DNA of 64,000 nucleotides, taken from contig UCJH01000032.1 of assembly GCA_900472785.1 (NCBI GenBank), positions 1 through 64,000 of the forward strand. Reading direction: 5' to 3'. This document shows, one piece after another, positions 1 to 8,717 of this stretch. Numbering within the stretch: the stretch's first letter is position 1; every line of letters starts with the position of its first letter. The translations under genes and the position numbers were made by a program. The notes beneath the pieces were generated by a model. It searched no databases, was not told the DNA's origin, and was given only the letters and a program-made list of their open reading frames with translations. Source of the DNA: Hyphomicrobiales bacterium. Its GTDB lineage: Bacteria > Pseudomonadota > Alphaproteobacteria > Rhizobiales > Rhizobiaceae.

Positions 1-1
1 G

Positions 2-658
2 GAAGGTGAATTTCTTCTGAGCTATGCCCGCGGGTTGCTCCCCACAGCCGAGGAGGCAATGGACTTCATGCGTAAGCCCGCCACACCCAAGACCGTGAGA
101 CTTGGTGTTCCCGAGGACTTTGCCGGCCGCAGACTAATCGATCTGCTGTCGGGTTTTTCCGCTATCTCACCGAACATAAGGCTTGACACCGTCAGCGGCT
201 GGAGCGTGGAGTTGCGCCGCCTTCTTGATACCGGCGAGATTGATCTTGCGCTCATAAAGCGGGAGCCTGGTGATGGTGCCTCCCTGGCCACTTGGACAGA
301 GGAGTTGGTCTGGGTCGAAAGCACACGCCGGCCAGTGAGGGATGAGCCGATTCCGCTCGCCGTCTTTCCTGTGGGGTGCATCTATCGGGAAAGAGCAATC
401 CGCTTCATCGAGCGCAGCGGATGGCGCTGGCGTATTGCCTACACGAGCCAGGGACTGATGGGCGTGCAAGCGGCCGTTGCCTCGGGTCTCGGTATCAGCC
501 TGCTGCCCTTAGATGCCGTTCTGCCGGAACATCACCAGCTTGGTGTAGCGGACGGGTTCGATTCGCAGCCGGCATCTGAGCTTGCTCTCGTCAAGGGAAT
601 GCTGCGTCTCTCGGCTGAGAGCCGGTCGCTCGCTGATTTTCTCGCTGCCAATATTTAG
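2..658 (+). CDS. LysR-family regulator, 5'-truncated by window edge
   Basis: This is the effector-binding part of a LysR-type transcriptional regulator. The reading frame is open from base 2, and the first residues (EGEFLLSYARGLLPTAEEAM) match the linker helix that follows the winged HTH in LysR proteins, so the DNA-binding domain lies before the window. The rest reads as the periplasmic-binding-like domain: RLGVPEDFAG opens it, and GVQAAVASGLGISLLP is the usual late motif. The TTG at 35 is not the real start. The ligand cannot be told. No partner gene lies immediately downstream. Confidence 0.85.
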   Translation, partial: EGEFLLSYARGLLPTAEEAMDFMRKPATPKTVRLGVPEDFAGRRLIDLLSGFSAISPNIRLDTVSGWSVELRRLLDTGEIDLALIKREPGDGASLATWTEELVWVESTRRPVRDEPIPLAVFPVGCIYRERAIRFIERSGWRWRIAYTSQGLMGVQAAVASGLGISLLPLDAVLPEHHQLGVADGFDSQPASELALVKGMLRLSAESRSLADFLAANI

Positions 659-1113
659 GTCGCGAGAGAACAAAGCGAGTGTCGAAGGCGCGTTGAGGCT
701 CATCTGCGCCCGTCGCGCGCGTAAATTCCGTTGGTGATTGACACTTCGGTTGACAATGCGGTGGTGCGCCAATTTCGCCTCCTAAGGCTTGTTCCGTCGG
801 ACGCGCGACAACCTTGCTGATGGCGATGCGTCCGGGATTGGCAATGAAAGGGCCACGGTTGTTGCGGGTTCCTCTGCTGCTCGCCGAACTTTGTGATGAA
901 GCCATCCCACTGCCCGACCGTCTGCAGGCTGATTGTCCTCACGCCTCAAGTGGCCAGGATGCTGCAAAATCTGTTGTAGTCGGTGACGTCCCAGGGAGTG
1001 GCTTAGCATTCGGCTGGGGCCGCGCGGATCAATCTCAGGTAAAGTCCAGTCGTTGCAAAACAAAGGGGTGGCCAGAACGTTTGCCACCCCGGCTACGCAG
1101 CGAGGTCGAATCG
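659..1113. other. Gene-free stretch
   Basis: About 455 bases between the LysR gene and the convergent SDR gene. Several overlapping frames are open on the minus strand, but none has a convincing start, ribosome site or recognisable motif. It may be a decayed gene. I see no RNA gene or clear terminator. Confidence 0.4.
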
Positions 1114-1836
1114 CTACCAGGGGACCACTGCGCCATCGAAGTAAAAACCGCCTGATGGACCATCTTCGTCCAACGTCGCAAGCCAGACAATTCCGCTCGC
1201 AGCCTGCTCAACTGTCCGGTAGCCCGAATGTCCGTTGAAGTCGGTAGCTGTGTAGCCAGGGTCGGCCGAATTGACTTTGATGCCTAATCCCGCAAGTTCT
1301 TTTGCGAGAGCCACTGTGACGGCGTTTAATGCAGATTTGGAACTGTTGTAGCCGAGGAAGTTGACGCCGTAGAATTGGTTATCCGGATCTGAAAGCCATC
1401 CAAGCGAGCCAAGACCACTGCTTACCATGACGATATTTGCGCCACCTGCATTTTGCAAGAGAGGCAAAAAGGCTTGAGAGACGCGGATGGGGCCAAACAC
1501 GTTTGTCTCGTAGATATTGCGGATGTCGTCGACGGCCTGCTGTGAAGGCGTAACCATCTGCCCGGGTATCCCAGCGTTGTTGATCAGGACGTCGAGCTTG
1601 CCGTCCTCGCGCTCTACCTGCGCCGCTGCCCCTCTCACAGATTCGTCGTCCGTTACGTCGATCTTCAGCGGCCTGACGTCGATCCCTTCCGCAGATAGCG
1701 TTCGCACGGCGTTTGCCCCACGCGCGTCATCCCGGCTGCCGAGCCATATAGCGTATCCCAAACGACCGAGTTGGCGGGCCGTTTCAAATCCAATGCTTTT
1801 GTTGGCGCCCGTGATTAATACTGTTTTTTTCTGCAT
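1114..1836 (-). CDS. Short-chain dehydrogenase/reductase (SDR)
   Basis: A classical SDR of 240 aa, expected to be a cytosolic NAD(P)(H)-dependent oxidoreductase. Visible motifs are the dinucleotide-binding TGANKSIG near the N-terminus, NNAG (LINNAGIPG) and the YNSSK pair of the catalytic Tyr-x-x-x-Lys. The cofactor turn is unusual in reading ANKSIG. The ATG at 1836 has GGAG about 9 bases upstream, and the protein there begins MQKKTVLITGA as expected; longer upstream readings are not family-like. It is divergent from the LysR gene at 1933 across about 96 bases, the usual arrangement for a LysR regulator and its target. The substrate is unknown. Confidence 0.85.
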   Translation of the reverse strand: MQKKTVLITGANKSIGFETARQLGRLGYAIWLGSRDDARGANAVRTLSAEGIDVRPLKIDVTDDESVRGAAAQVEREDGKLDVLINNAGIPGQMVTPSQQAVDDIRNIYETNVFGPIRVSQAFLPLLQNAGGANIVMVSSGLGSLGWLSDPDNQFYGVNFLGYNSSKSALNAVTVALAKELAGLGIKVNSADPGYTATDFNGHSGYRTVEQAASGIVWLATLDEDGPSGGFYFDGAVVPW

Positions 1837-1932
1837 GAGATTTCTCCGTTGAAGCGATCCACCTATCATCCGGTCAAGATATCTGATGGGAGGGGTATCG
1901 ATAACCACTCGAAAACGCATAAGCTGATCGTC

Positions 1933-2847
1933 ATGGCGAACAATGAAGAACATCCGAGTTTCGACGACTTATCGGTCTTTCTCGACATCTGCGACACCGG
2001 CGGCTTTCGTACAACCGCGCAAAGAATGGGCCTGTCTCCATCATCGGTGAGTGAGAAAGTGAAGCGCCTGGAACTGAGCATCGGAGTTCCTCTGCTGACA
2101 AGAACCACACGAAGTGTCTCGCCAACCGACGCGGGAAGAGCTCTCGCGGACAGGCTCTTGCCGCTCTATCAGGAAGCGCGTGCCGCCCTGAACGATGCGG
2201 CAAGCTCTCACCTTGAATTTCGAGGCCTTCTGAAACTGAATGTAACCGGCGCGGTCATGGTAGACATTCTTCCGCCGCTCGCCGACCGCTTTCTTTCCGC
2301 TCATCCGGGCATACGGATGGAACTTGTCGTTGAGGACAGGTTGGTAGACGCTGTTGCAGCCGGTTGCGATGCTGGCATCCGCTATGTCGAGCATCTCGCT
2401 CAGGACATGATCGCGATACCAATCGGTCCTAGGACGCAACGGACCGCACTTGCGGCGGCTCCGTCTTATCTTGCGCGTCATGGCAACCCAACACATCCTG
2501 ATGAATTGCCCGAACATGAATGCATACGCCTGCGCTTCTCCAGCGGTGCGTTCGTACCTTGGGAACTCGAGCGGGACGGCGAGGCGATCATTGTGGATCC
2601 ACCGGGTCGGCTGATTGTCGGTGTAGATGGGGCAGGTGCGGCGATCGACCTTGCCCGTTTTGGCCGGGGGCTGATCTACACTTTCGAGAACTGGCTCGAG
2701 CCGCATTTTTCTTCCGGCGAACTAGTGCCTGTGCTTCCCGATTGGCGGGCGAGCTTTGAAGGGCCGCGCCTCTATTTCTCCAGCAGGTTTATGCCCGCGC
2801 CCTTAAGGGCGTTCGTCGATTTTATAAAATTAGATGCTGCTGGGTGA
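1933..2847 (+). CDS. LysR-family transcriptional regulator
   Basis: Full-length LysR regulator (304 aa from the ATG at 1933). The N-terminal winged HTH is clear: FDDLSVFLDICDTGGFRTTAQ, then LSPSSVSEKVKRLE and LLTRTTRSVSPTDAG. The C-terminal half is the effector-binding domain, of the aromatic/oxidative CrgA-like type (DAGIRYVEHLAQDMIAIPIG). The frame is open 28 codons further upstream, but the family-like sequence starts at MANNEEHPSF. Divergence from the SDR gene suggests it controls that gene and itself. The last 18 bases overlap the end of a small minus-strand gene. Confidence 0.88.
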   Translation: MANNEEHPSFDDLSVFLDICDTGGFRTTAQRMGLSPSSVSEKVKRLELSIGVPLLTRTTRSVSPTDAGRALADRLLPLYQEARAALNDAASSHLEFRGLLKLNVTGAVMVDILPPLADRFLSAHPGIRMELVVEDRLVDAVAAGCDAGIRYVEHLAQDMIAIPIGPRTQRTALAAAPSYLARHGNPTHPDELPEHECIRLRFSSGAFVPWELERDGEAIIVDPPGRLIVGVDGAGAAIDLARFGRGLIYTFENWLEPHFSSGELVPVLPDWRASFEGPRLYFSSRFMPAPLRAFVDFIKLDAAG

Positions 2848-3210
2848 GATGGGCATTGCGCGGCCAGCAGCCGCGACGTGAGGATGCTGGCGTACGTGTC
2901 GGACCATCGTTGTCATCCTTACATTCTCTCTTTGCTGGGGCTCAAGGACGCCATTGTTGCGGGCGACTGCCATCAGTTCCCGGTCGAGATAGAAAGCTAG
3001 ACTGATCAGGGCTGAATGCTTGAACGCTCGTGGGAAGTGACCGAGCCACTGGGCGCGGAGGTCGACATCTTCCGCGTAGAGCCTCACATGGTTGGAGTTG
3101 TTGTGTGCGGCCTCAAACACTCGTCGGGCCTCTTTCAAGTCACCAGCGCGAGCGAGATACTTATCGTAGCAGAACGAGCAACCGCCGGGTGTGGGTTGCG
3201 CGGCCGCCAT
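2830..3210 (-). CDS. Hypothetical protein at the end of the cio operon (possible HEPN-like)
   Basis: 126 aa, starting one base after the DUF2474 stop codon and in the same direction as cydAB, so probably co-transcribed. No clear Shine-Dalgarno is visible. The N-terminus has a Cys pair (GGCSFCYDKY). The middle, HFPRAFKHSALISLAFYLDRE, resembles the helix of HEPN-like proteins that reads RHS-x-hydrophobic-YxxLE. I do not recognise the family with confidence, and the C-terminus is low complexity. It overlaps the 3' end of the LysR gene by 18 bases. It could be spurious; its exact packing against the upstream stop argues for a real gene. Confidence 0.4.
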   Translation of the reverse strand: MAAAQPTPGGCSFCYDKYLARAGDLKEARRVFEAAHNNSNHVRLYAEDVDLRAQWLGHFPRAFKHSALISLAFYLDRELMAVARNNGVLEPQQRENVRMTTMVRHVRQHPHVAAAGRAMPISPSSI

Positions 3211-3211
3211 C

Positions 3212-3316
3212 TTAGATCAGGAGCGTACGGATCAACAGGCCGACAACCGTGACCGTTCCGACTCCTGCGAGCCACAGTCCAGCAAACCACTTCAACTTTC
3301 TAAGGCAGCCGCTCAT
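3212..3316 (-). CDS. DUF2474 small membrane subunit (CydX-like)
   Basis: A 34-aa protein, MSGCLRKLKWFAGLWLAGVG and onward, with one transmembrane helix and the short basic N-terminus typical of DUF2474. Such peptides are encoded directly after cydB/cioB and are thought to act like CydX, stabilising the bd-type oxidase. The start codon overlaps the cydB stop as ATGA, so translation is coupled. It is too short for ordinary gene callers. The family assignment rests on size, position and the KWFAGLW...LIRTLL pattern. Confidence 0.8.
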   Translation of the reverse strand: MSGCLRKLKWFAGLWLAGVGTVTVVGLLIRTLLI

Positions 3317-4320
3317 CAGTGGTAACCTTCCTCCGGATCGACCTTTCCGCGGAACACCCAGTAGGCATAGCCTGTGTAGGCGAGGATCATAGGAAGGAGA
3401 ACGACCGCCCCGACAAGGAGGAATTTTAGTGAGCTCTCCGGTGCTGCGGCATCGCTGATCGTTAAGACGCCGGGGATTATGTAGGGGTAGAAGCTAATGC
3501 CCAATCCTGCAAAGCTTAGAACGAAGAGGCCGAGCGCTGCGAGGAAAGGCTGAAGATGCTTGCCGTGGATAAGGCCGTGCCAAAGCGCGGAGGCGCAGAC
3601 AGCGAGCAGCAGTGGCACAAACGACGAGAAGAAGGCGGTCGGCCAGCCGAACCAGCGTTCGAAGTACATCTCGTTGATAAACGGCGTCCACACGGAAATT
3701 GCACCTATCAAGGCCAGGAGGCAGACGCTTAGAGGACGTGCGAGCTTCGCCGATCGCGCCTGGATGTCTCCCGAGGTCTTGAGATTGAGCCACGTCACGC
3801 CGAGCAGCGCATAGCCGACGAGAACCGCGACGCCGGTCAGCGCCGAGAAAGGCGTCAGCCAGTCCCACCAGCCGCCCGCGTACCGCCTGCCTTCTACGGC
3901 GATACCTTGTACCAGTGCGCCGAGCGCGATTCCCTGCATGAGAGCAGCGACCGAGGACCCGATCCAAAAGCCGAAGTCCCAAAGGTGTGACTCATGGTGC
4001 GTGCGCCAGCGGAACTCGAAGGCCACTCCGCGGAAGATCAGGCTGACCAGCATCAGGATAATCGGCATGTAAAGTGCCGGCATGATAATCGCATAGGCGA
4101 GCGGGAAAACGGCCATGAGACCACCGCCGCCGAGGACCAGCCACGTTTCGTTGCCGTCCCAAACCGGGGCAATCGAGTTCGTCATCACGTCGCGGTCGCG
4201 CCTTTGGCGGAAGAAGGGGAAGACGATCCCGATCCCGAGGTCGAAGCCGTCCAGCACGACATAAGCAAGGACCGCGAAGGCGATGATGCCGGCCCAAATG
4301 AACGATAGGTCAATGGCCAT
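3316..4320 (-). CDS. cydB: Cytochrome bd-type quinol oxidase subunit II (CioB/CydB)
   Basis: Subunit II (334 aa) of the bd-type quinol oxidase, an inner-membrane protein without haem ligands of its own. MAIDLSFIWAGIIAFAVLAY, then VLDGFDLGIG, then WDGNETWLVLGGG are diagnostic CydB motifs, and eight or so hydrophobic helices follow. The ATG at 4320 has GGAGG 7 bases upstream and overlaps the end of cydA by 11 bases, indicating coupled translation. The length fits CioB. No cydDC transporter genes are adjacent, as is common for cyanide-insensitive oxidases. Confidence 0.95.
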   Translation of the reverse strand: MAIDLSFIWAGIIAFAVLAYVVLDGFDLGIGIVFPFFRQRRDRDVMTNSIAPVWDGNETWLVLGGGGLMAVFPLAYAIIMPALYMPIILMLVSLIFRGVAFEFRWRTHHESHLWDFGFWIGSSVAALMQGIALGALVQGIAVEGRRYAGGWWDWLTPFSALTGVAVLVGYALLGVTWLNLKTSGDIQARSAKLARPLSVCLLALIGAISVWTPFINEMYFERWFGWPTAFFSSFVPLLLAVCASALWHGLIHGKHLQPFLAALGLFVLSFAGLGISFYPYIIPGVLTISDAAAPESSLKFLLVGAVVLLPMILAYTGYAYWVFRGKVDPEEGYH

Positions 4321-5734
4321 GATGTCCTCCAACGGGGTGATCCTGTGCAGCACCCGGCGTGATGCCCGTGGTGCGGATCGGACCAGCATCCAGTTTCCGA
4401 TCCGTGTCCAGAGGCGTCGGCGGCCGTCGCATGAGTTTCAGCAGGTAGTAGACGCCCACGCCGAAGACCACGAAGTATACGGCGATGAAGATGAGCAGCG
4501 AAGTGCCAACCGCGGGAGCGGAAACCGGAGAAAGGCTGTCGGCAGTTCTCAGATGTCCGTAGACCGTCCAGGGCTGGCGGCCGACCTCGGTCGTGTACCA
4601 GCCGGCTAGCACTGCCACGAAGCCTGAACCTCCCATGGCTACCGCGACGCGATGGAGCCAGTGCGTGTCGTACAGGTTCCCCTTCCAGCGCGCCCACAGA
4701 GACCAAAGCCCGACGCCGAGCATCAGGAAGCCGAGGCCGACCATGATGCGGAAGGTGATGAACGGCATCAAAGCCGGAGGACGCTGGTCGCGCGGCCACT
4801 CCTTCAGTCCCTTGATCTCGCCGTTCAGTTCGTGCCTCAGGATCAACGAGCCGAGATTCGGAACCTCCACCGCGTAGCGGGTGGTCTCCGCCTCGTCGTC
4901 CGGAATACCGAACAGGACAAGAGGAGCACCATCCTTATGCGTCTCGTAATGTCCCTCCAGGGCCGCGATCTTCGCAGGCTGGTGTTCCAGCGTGTTCAGG
5001 CCATGCAGGTCGCCGACGAAGATCTGGATCGGAGTGACGATGGCTGCCATCCACATGGCCATCGAGAACATGATCCGGGCCTGGCGGTTCGTGCGGTCCT
5101 TCAGAAGGTGCCACGCGCCGACGGCGCCCACGGCGAAGGCGGTGGTCAGGAAGGCCGCCATCACGGTATGGGTCATCCTGTACGGGAAGGACGGGTTGAA
5201 GATGATCTGCCACCAGTCTTCCGGCACAAAGACGCCGTTGGCGTCGATGCTGAATCCGGCAGGCGTATGCATCCAGCTATTGGCCGCCGTGATCCACGTC
5301 GCCGAAATCAGCGTGCCGATCGCCACCATCGCGACCGCCACCATGTGTGCGGTGTCTCCGACGCGCTTGCGGCCGAACAGTGCGATACCAAGGAAGCCCG
5401 CTTCCAGGAAGAACGCCGTTAGGACCTCGTAGCCCATCAGCGGGCCGATGACCGGACCCGCCTTATCGGAGAAGGCAGACCAGTTGGTGCCGAACTGGTA
5501 ACTCATCACGATCCCGGAAACGACGCCCATGGCGAAGGTGACCGCAAAGATCGTCTTCCAGTATTCGAAGAGCTTGAGATAGGCCTCTTCGCGCTTCCAC
5601 AGCCAGAGTGCGTTCAGGACAGCGAGGTAGCTCGCCGTCCCGATCGAGAAGGCTGGGAAAATAAAGTGGAAAGAGACGGTGAACGCGAATTGTATTCGCG
5701 CGAGCATCTCGGCTTCCAGACCAAAGAAGGTCAT
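4310..5734 (-). CDS. cydA: Cytochrome bd-type quinol oxidase subunit I (CioA/CydA)
   Basis: Subunit I, 474 aa, oxidises quinol and reduces oxygen at haems b558, b595 and d without copper. Visible haem residues are His23 (SFHFIFP), His189 (RMTHTV) and the pair Glu103/Glu111 (GYEVLTAFFLEAG). The periplasmic Q-loop is short, around GDLHGLNTLEHQPAKIAALE, which fits the cyanide-insensitive CIO subgroup more than the E. coli long-loop form. The C-terminus is His-rich (GGHHGH). It is followed by cydB, DUF2474 and a hypothetical gene. Upstream lie cytochrome c, Sco and PCuAC genes in the same direction, which suggests a respiratory block tuned to copper status. Confidence 0.95.
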   Translation of the reverse strand: MTFFGLEAEMLARIQFAFTVSFHFIFPAFSIGTASYLAVLNALWLWKREEAYLKLFEYWKTIFAVTFAMGVVSGIVMSYQFGTNWSAFSDKAGPVIGPLMGYEVLTAFFLEAGFLGIALFGRKRVGDTAHMVAVAMVAIGTLISATWITAANSWMHTPAGFSIDANGVFVPEDWWQIIFNPSFPYRMTHTVMAAFLTTAFAVGAVGAWHLLKDRTNRQARIMFSMAMWMAAIVTPIQIFVGDLHGLNTLEHQPAKIAALEGHYETHKDGAPLVLFGIPDDEAETTRYAVEVPNLGSLILRHELNGEIKGLKEWPRDQRPPALMPFITFRIMVGLGFLMLGVGLWSLWARWKGNLYDTHWLHRVAVAMGGSGFVAVLAGWYTTEVGRQPWTVYGHLRTADSLSPVSAPAVGTSLLIFIAVYFVVFGVGVYYLLKLMRRPPTPLDTDRKLDAGPIRTTGITPGAAQDHPVGGHHGH

Positions 5735-5965
5735 GATGGCTCCAATTATCTAGGGACCCTCGAACGTCATGCCGAGAGGCTAGTTGCAGTTGCGTTATTC
5801 GCTTAGGTAGCTGCCGACACACGCGTCGCGCTGTAGAATGACGTGTCGATGTGACCCGGGCCCCGATGCTCTTTTATGAGCGCATGGACGATCTCACGTG
5901 TTTAAAGAGCGGGTTCGTTGTATGCGGAGGCGAGGCTCCTTTGCTTTTTCCAGCCTTGTCTTCAG

Positions 5966-6079
5966 TCACCGTTCGTTGATAAACCTTCCCACTGGAATAA
6001 ACGCGCCGATAAGCAGCCGCGCGACGTCGCTCGTGGCCTCTGCAGCAGCAAGCAATCGGAGGGTTCTGCCTCGCGTCAT
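5966..6079 (-). CDS. Possible 37-aa peptide
   Basis: An ATG at 6079 follows a good ribosome site (AAGGAG 7 bases upstream) and opens a 37-codon frame (MTRGRTLRLLAAAEATSDVA and onward) between cytochrome c and cydA. It has no recognised domain, and a moderately hydrophobic middle. The ribosome site is the only support. It could equally be leader sequence of the cydA transcript. Confidence 0.25.
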   Translation of the reverse strand: MTRGRTLRLLAAAEATSDVARLLIGAFIPVGRFINER

Positions 6080-6198
6080 AAGATTCTCCTTAGAGAGATC
6101 GTTTAGCCGGATAGGTGTTGTCGGCTCTACTGTCATGCCGCTGTATCGCGCGTCGACATCCCATGCCACAAACCGGAGCAGACCGCTTTTCGCCGCCG

Positions 6199-6648
6199 TC
6201 ATTCGCCAGACCTTACGGAGCGAATGTAGTTCAGCAACTCAGTGATATCTGCATCCTTAAGGCCTGCGAACGCCATTCTGGTGCCCGGGACCAGCTTATG
6301 CGGATTGCTGAGAAAAGCGCGAAGCGTCGTCTCATCCCACACGAGGCCACTCTCGCGCATCGCTTTTGAAAAAGGATATGAGGTCGATGCGGCCGGACGA
6401 TCGATAAGACCAGTGAGCACCGGTCCCGTCGAGTTTTGCGCGCCGCGTCCGATCTGATGACAATGGGCGCAGGCGGCGAAGATGGGGGCGAACGTCTCTT
6501 TCGGAGGCGATGCGACCAAATTCGCCAACGATGCTGTCTCAGGGGTGCTTTCCGGGTTGTCACTTAGCAGGTACGTCATGCCGACAAGGGCTGCCAATCC
6601 AAGTAGGCCGGCACCTAAAATGTAAGAGGTTTTCAAGTGTAAATCCAT
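6199..6648 (-). CDS. Membrane-anchored class I cytochrome c
   Basis: A c-type cytochrome of 149 aa with an uncleaved N-terminal helix (residues 8-28), so it is held on the periplasmic face. Haem is attached at CAHCH (Cys60, Cys63, His64), and the axial Met is probably Met125 in PGTRMAFAG. The layout matches CycM-like cytochromes that pass electrons to terminal oxidases. The ATG at 6648 was chosen because the longer reading starts with TTG and adds 16 residues before the signal anchor. It lies between sco and cydA in one direction. Its partner oxidase is not encoded here, since bd oxidases take quinol directly. Confidence 0.88.
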   Translation of the reverse strand: MDLHLKTSYILGAGLLGLAALVGMTYLLSDNPESTPETASLANLVASPPKETFAPIFAACAHCHQIGRGAQNSTGPVLTGLIDRPAASTSYPFSKAMRESGLVWDETTLRAFLSNPHKLVPGTRMAFAGLKDADITELLNYIRSVRSGE

Positions 6649-6726
6649 TTTTGCCGCAGCCGTCTCCAGCAATCGGGCGATAAACAAAAGCCGCAATGAG
6701 ATTGCGCATGGGCGAGTAAATACCGT

Positions 6727-7344
6727 TCACGGGTTCAGAAGGTTTCGTATCTTCTTCACCGCTACCTCCGACTCCTCGCCATACGAAATCGTTCCCTTCA
6801 TCTTTCCGTCTGCATTGACGACTATGACGGAAGCCGTGTGGTCCATCGTGTAATCACTGCCGTCATCCGCGGCCGGAATTTTCTTGGCGTAGACACGCCA
6901 AGCCTTTACCGCCTTTTCCATCTCAGCCGGATCGCCCGTGAGCCCGCTTATCCTATCTGTGAAATTCGATATGTAGGTGTGCATCATCGGCGCCGTGTCC
7001 CTCTCTGGATCGACCGTAAAGAAGTAGGCCTTGAGACCGTCGGCTTGCGGCCCAAGTGTCTTGAACCAGGTCGTCATTTCGTAAAGGGTGGTGGGGCAGA
7101 CGTCAGGGCAGTGCGTGTACCCAAAATAGACCAGCGACGGGTGTCCCTTGATAAGCTCCGGCGTCCACGCCTTTCCGGTATCGTCAATAAGGCTGTATGA
7201 GATTTTCTCGTCAGGTATTGACGAGCCGCTACTTGCAAGCTGATGCTGCGGGTTTGCGAAGAAGCCGGAATAGATTATTTGGACCGCTAGTCCTACGATC
7301 GCGACCGCGGAAGCAATAAGTACGATGTTCCTGACTTTCGTCAT
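6727..7344 (-). CDS. Sco1/SenC/PrrC copper chaperone
   Basis: 205-aa thioredoxin-fold protein anchored by an N-terminal helix (residues 6-26). It carries the copper motif CPDVC (Cys79, Cys83) and the distal His169 in MDHTAS, the three ligands of Sco proteins. Sco delivers copper to the CuA or CuB site of haem-copper oxidases or acts as a thiol redox partner. It lies 68 bases after the PCuAC gene and 78 bases before cytochrome c, all on the minus strand, so an operon is likely. The pairing of PCuAC with Sco is a known copper-delivery pair. Confidence 0.93.
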   Translation of the reverse strand: MTKVRNIVLIASAVAIVGLAVQIIYSGFFANPQHQLASSGSSIPDEKISYSLIDDTGKAWTPELIKGHPSLVYFGYTHCPDVCPTTLYEMTTWFKTLGPQADGLKAYFFTVDPERDTAPMMHTYISNFTDRISGLTGDPAEMEKAVKAWRVYAKKIPAADDGSDYTMDHTASVIVVNADGKMKGTISYGEESEVAVKKIRNLLNP

Positions 7345-7412
7345 GATGACCTCAATTTTCTAGAAAAGTCGTGGGCCTGATTGCTCCACTGGATTGGGGG
7401 AGCGAGGGGCAA

Positions 7413-7913
7413 TCAGTGTGCCCGCGCTTTTTCCGACATCGACATAGACGCAGGTTTTCCGCCGGCCAGACCCGCCACTGGAACGTCGAGGGTTATGCTT
7501 CCCGCTTTCTCGAACGTCAGTGTGGTCCTGACAGATTCACCCTGCTTGAACGGGACTGGCACCTTGAGATACATGATGTGATACCCGCCGGGCTTAAGTT
7601 CGACGGTCTCGCCAGCCGGGACCTCCAGTCCATTCTGCATCTCGCGCATGATCATCACGTCGTTCTGTATTTTCATTTCGTGAACCGCGACCTGACCAGC
7701 TCGATCAGATTGCGCCGAAATTAGGCGATCGTCGGCCTTCCCGGCATTGGTAATCGCCATATAGCCAGCACCCACCGGTGCATTGGATGCCATTGCTCGC
7801 GTGTAGGGCTCGAAAATTTTTAGATCACCCAGTGTGACCTCTGCAGCGTGGACGAATCCATTGCAAAGCAGCGAGACTGCCAGGGTGATTGAGGTAGTGC
7901 GCATGTATTGCAT
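7413..7913 (-). CDS. Periplasmic PCuAC copper chaperone
   Basis: 166 aa with a signal peptide ending near VHA-A (residue 23). The PCuAC copper site is visible: His78/Met80 (VHEM), Met residues at 87-92 (VMIMREM) and His112/Met114 (GGYHIMYL), matching the His-Met spaced motif of the family. It binds Cu(I) in the periplasm and supplies Sco and oxidase assembly. AAGGAA lies 7 bases before the ATG at 7913. The C-terminus is Met/His-containing (SMSMSEKARAH). It heads the PCuAC-Sco-cytochrome c run. Confidence 0.92.
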   Translation of the reverse strand: MQYMRTTSITLAVSLLCNGFVHAAEVTLGDLKIFEPYTRAMASNAPVGAGYMAITNAGKADDRLISAQSDRAGQVAVHEMKIQNDVMIMREMQNGLEVPAGETVELKPGGYHIMYLKVPVPFKQGESVRTTLTFEKAGSITLDVPVAGLAGGKPASMSMSEKARAH

Positions 7914-8226
7914 CGTGTGTTCCTTGAAACGCGCTTAGGCTGCGCTGCTCGCAGATGGCCAGCGAGACGGAGGGTCGTGGGTTTGCGAGAGCGCGTAACG
8001 TCGTTGAGATCTCGGTCCGAACCCGTCTAATTGGAGACACCGACGTCAACGACGCAAAGACGTCAGATGAAACGACCCGGCGTCATCGCTCGGCACCAAT
8101 GGGCTGGAGCAATCAGACGGCGTCTGTAATGCTGCAACGTATCGAGGGAAGCGGCGATTGGTTGATGTTCCGCAAATCGGCTGCTGCTGACAGCACAGAG
8201 AGTGCTGCTCGCAGGCCATAGTTGGT
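7914..8226. other. Intergenic region upstream of PCuAC
   Basis: About 310 bases between a DUF2946-like gene and the PCuAC gene, both on the minus strand. It should hold the promoter or leader of the copper block. I see no clear operator or open frame worth calling. Confidence 0.35.
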
Positions 8227-8628
8227 TCAGCTAACCATGTCGGAAGGGGGCGCGCGCGGTGAATTGTTAGGGGGGAAAAGCTTGCGGTAGGATGCCTCGG
8301 TTCGAAGAGGCACAATGGAGACGATTTTACTACGGATCGGCACCCCGATCCCATCCACTGGTGTCGGCAACACAACCGAAGCCGTCAGACGGCAGACTTC
8401 GCAACTTGAACCGAAATGCGGCTTGCCGTGAAGTGGCTTTCCGTCGTTCGAAGGCAAACAGAGAACCGGAACAGATCCGTCCGGCAGAGTGTACTGGGAC
8501 AGTTCGCTAGCCGGTATCGAGTGCGCATAGAGGGCCGGGGGCTTATGGGCGAATCCGATAAACAGAAGAGCCATCACGCAGATAATGCGTGCGGCCCAAT
8601 GTTTGGAAAAGATCGATCGCCTTGCCAT
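8227..8628 (-). CDS. DUF2946-like exported Cys-pair protein
   Basis: 133 aa with an N-terminal hydrophobic segment (IICVMALLFIGFAHK) that could be a signal or anchor, followed by a soluble part with FGSSCEVCRLTAS. A lone CxxC in a small exported protein near copper genes is the pattern of DUF2946 proteins. That family call is tentative. The ATG at 8628 is favoured because GTGGGG lies just upstream; an ATG at 8646 adds six residues. It is in line with PCuAC, Sco and cytochrome c, which suggests a role in copper or periplasmic thiol chemistry. Confidence 0.6.
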   Translation of the reverse strand: MARRSIFSKHWAARIICVMALLFIGFAHKPPALYAHSIPASELSQYTLPDGSVPVLCLPSNDGKPLHGKPHFGSSCEVCRLTASVVLPTPVDGIGVPIRSKIVSIVPLRTEASYRKLFPPNNSPRAPPSDMVS

Positions 8629-8717
8629 TCTTGCCCCACGTGCCATGTGGCACGCCGTCGACCATATCCATAAGAGACCGGCAGCTCAATGCGGCAATTC
8701 GTGCCAGCCGGAACCTA

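Noticed and set aside
591-1087. Several overlapping minus-strand frames that might be a decayed gene
   Set aside because: No frame gives a consistent domain, and I could not link the pieces into one ancestral protein by eye. A translated search of 659-1113 would decide.
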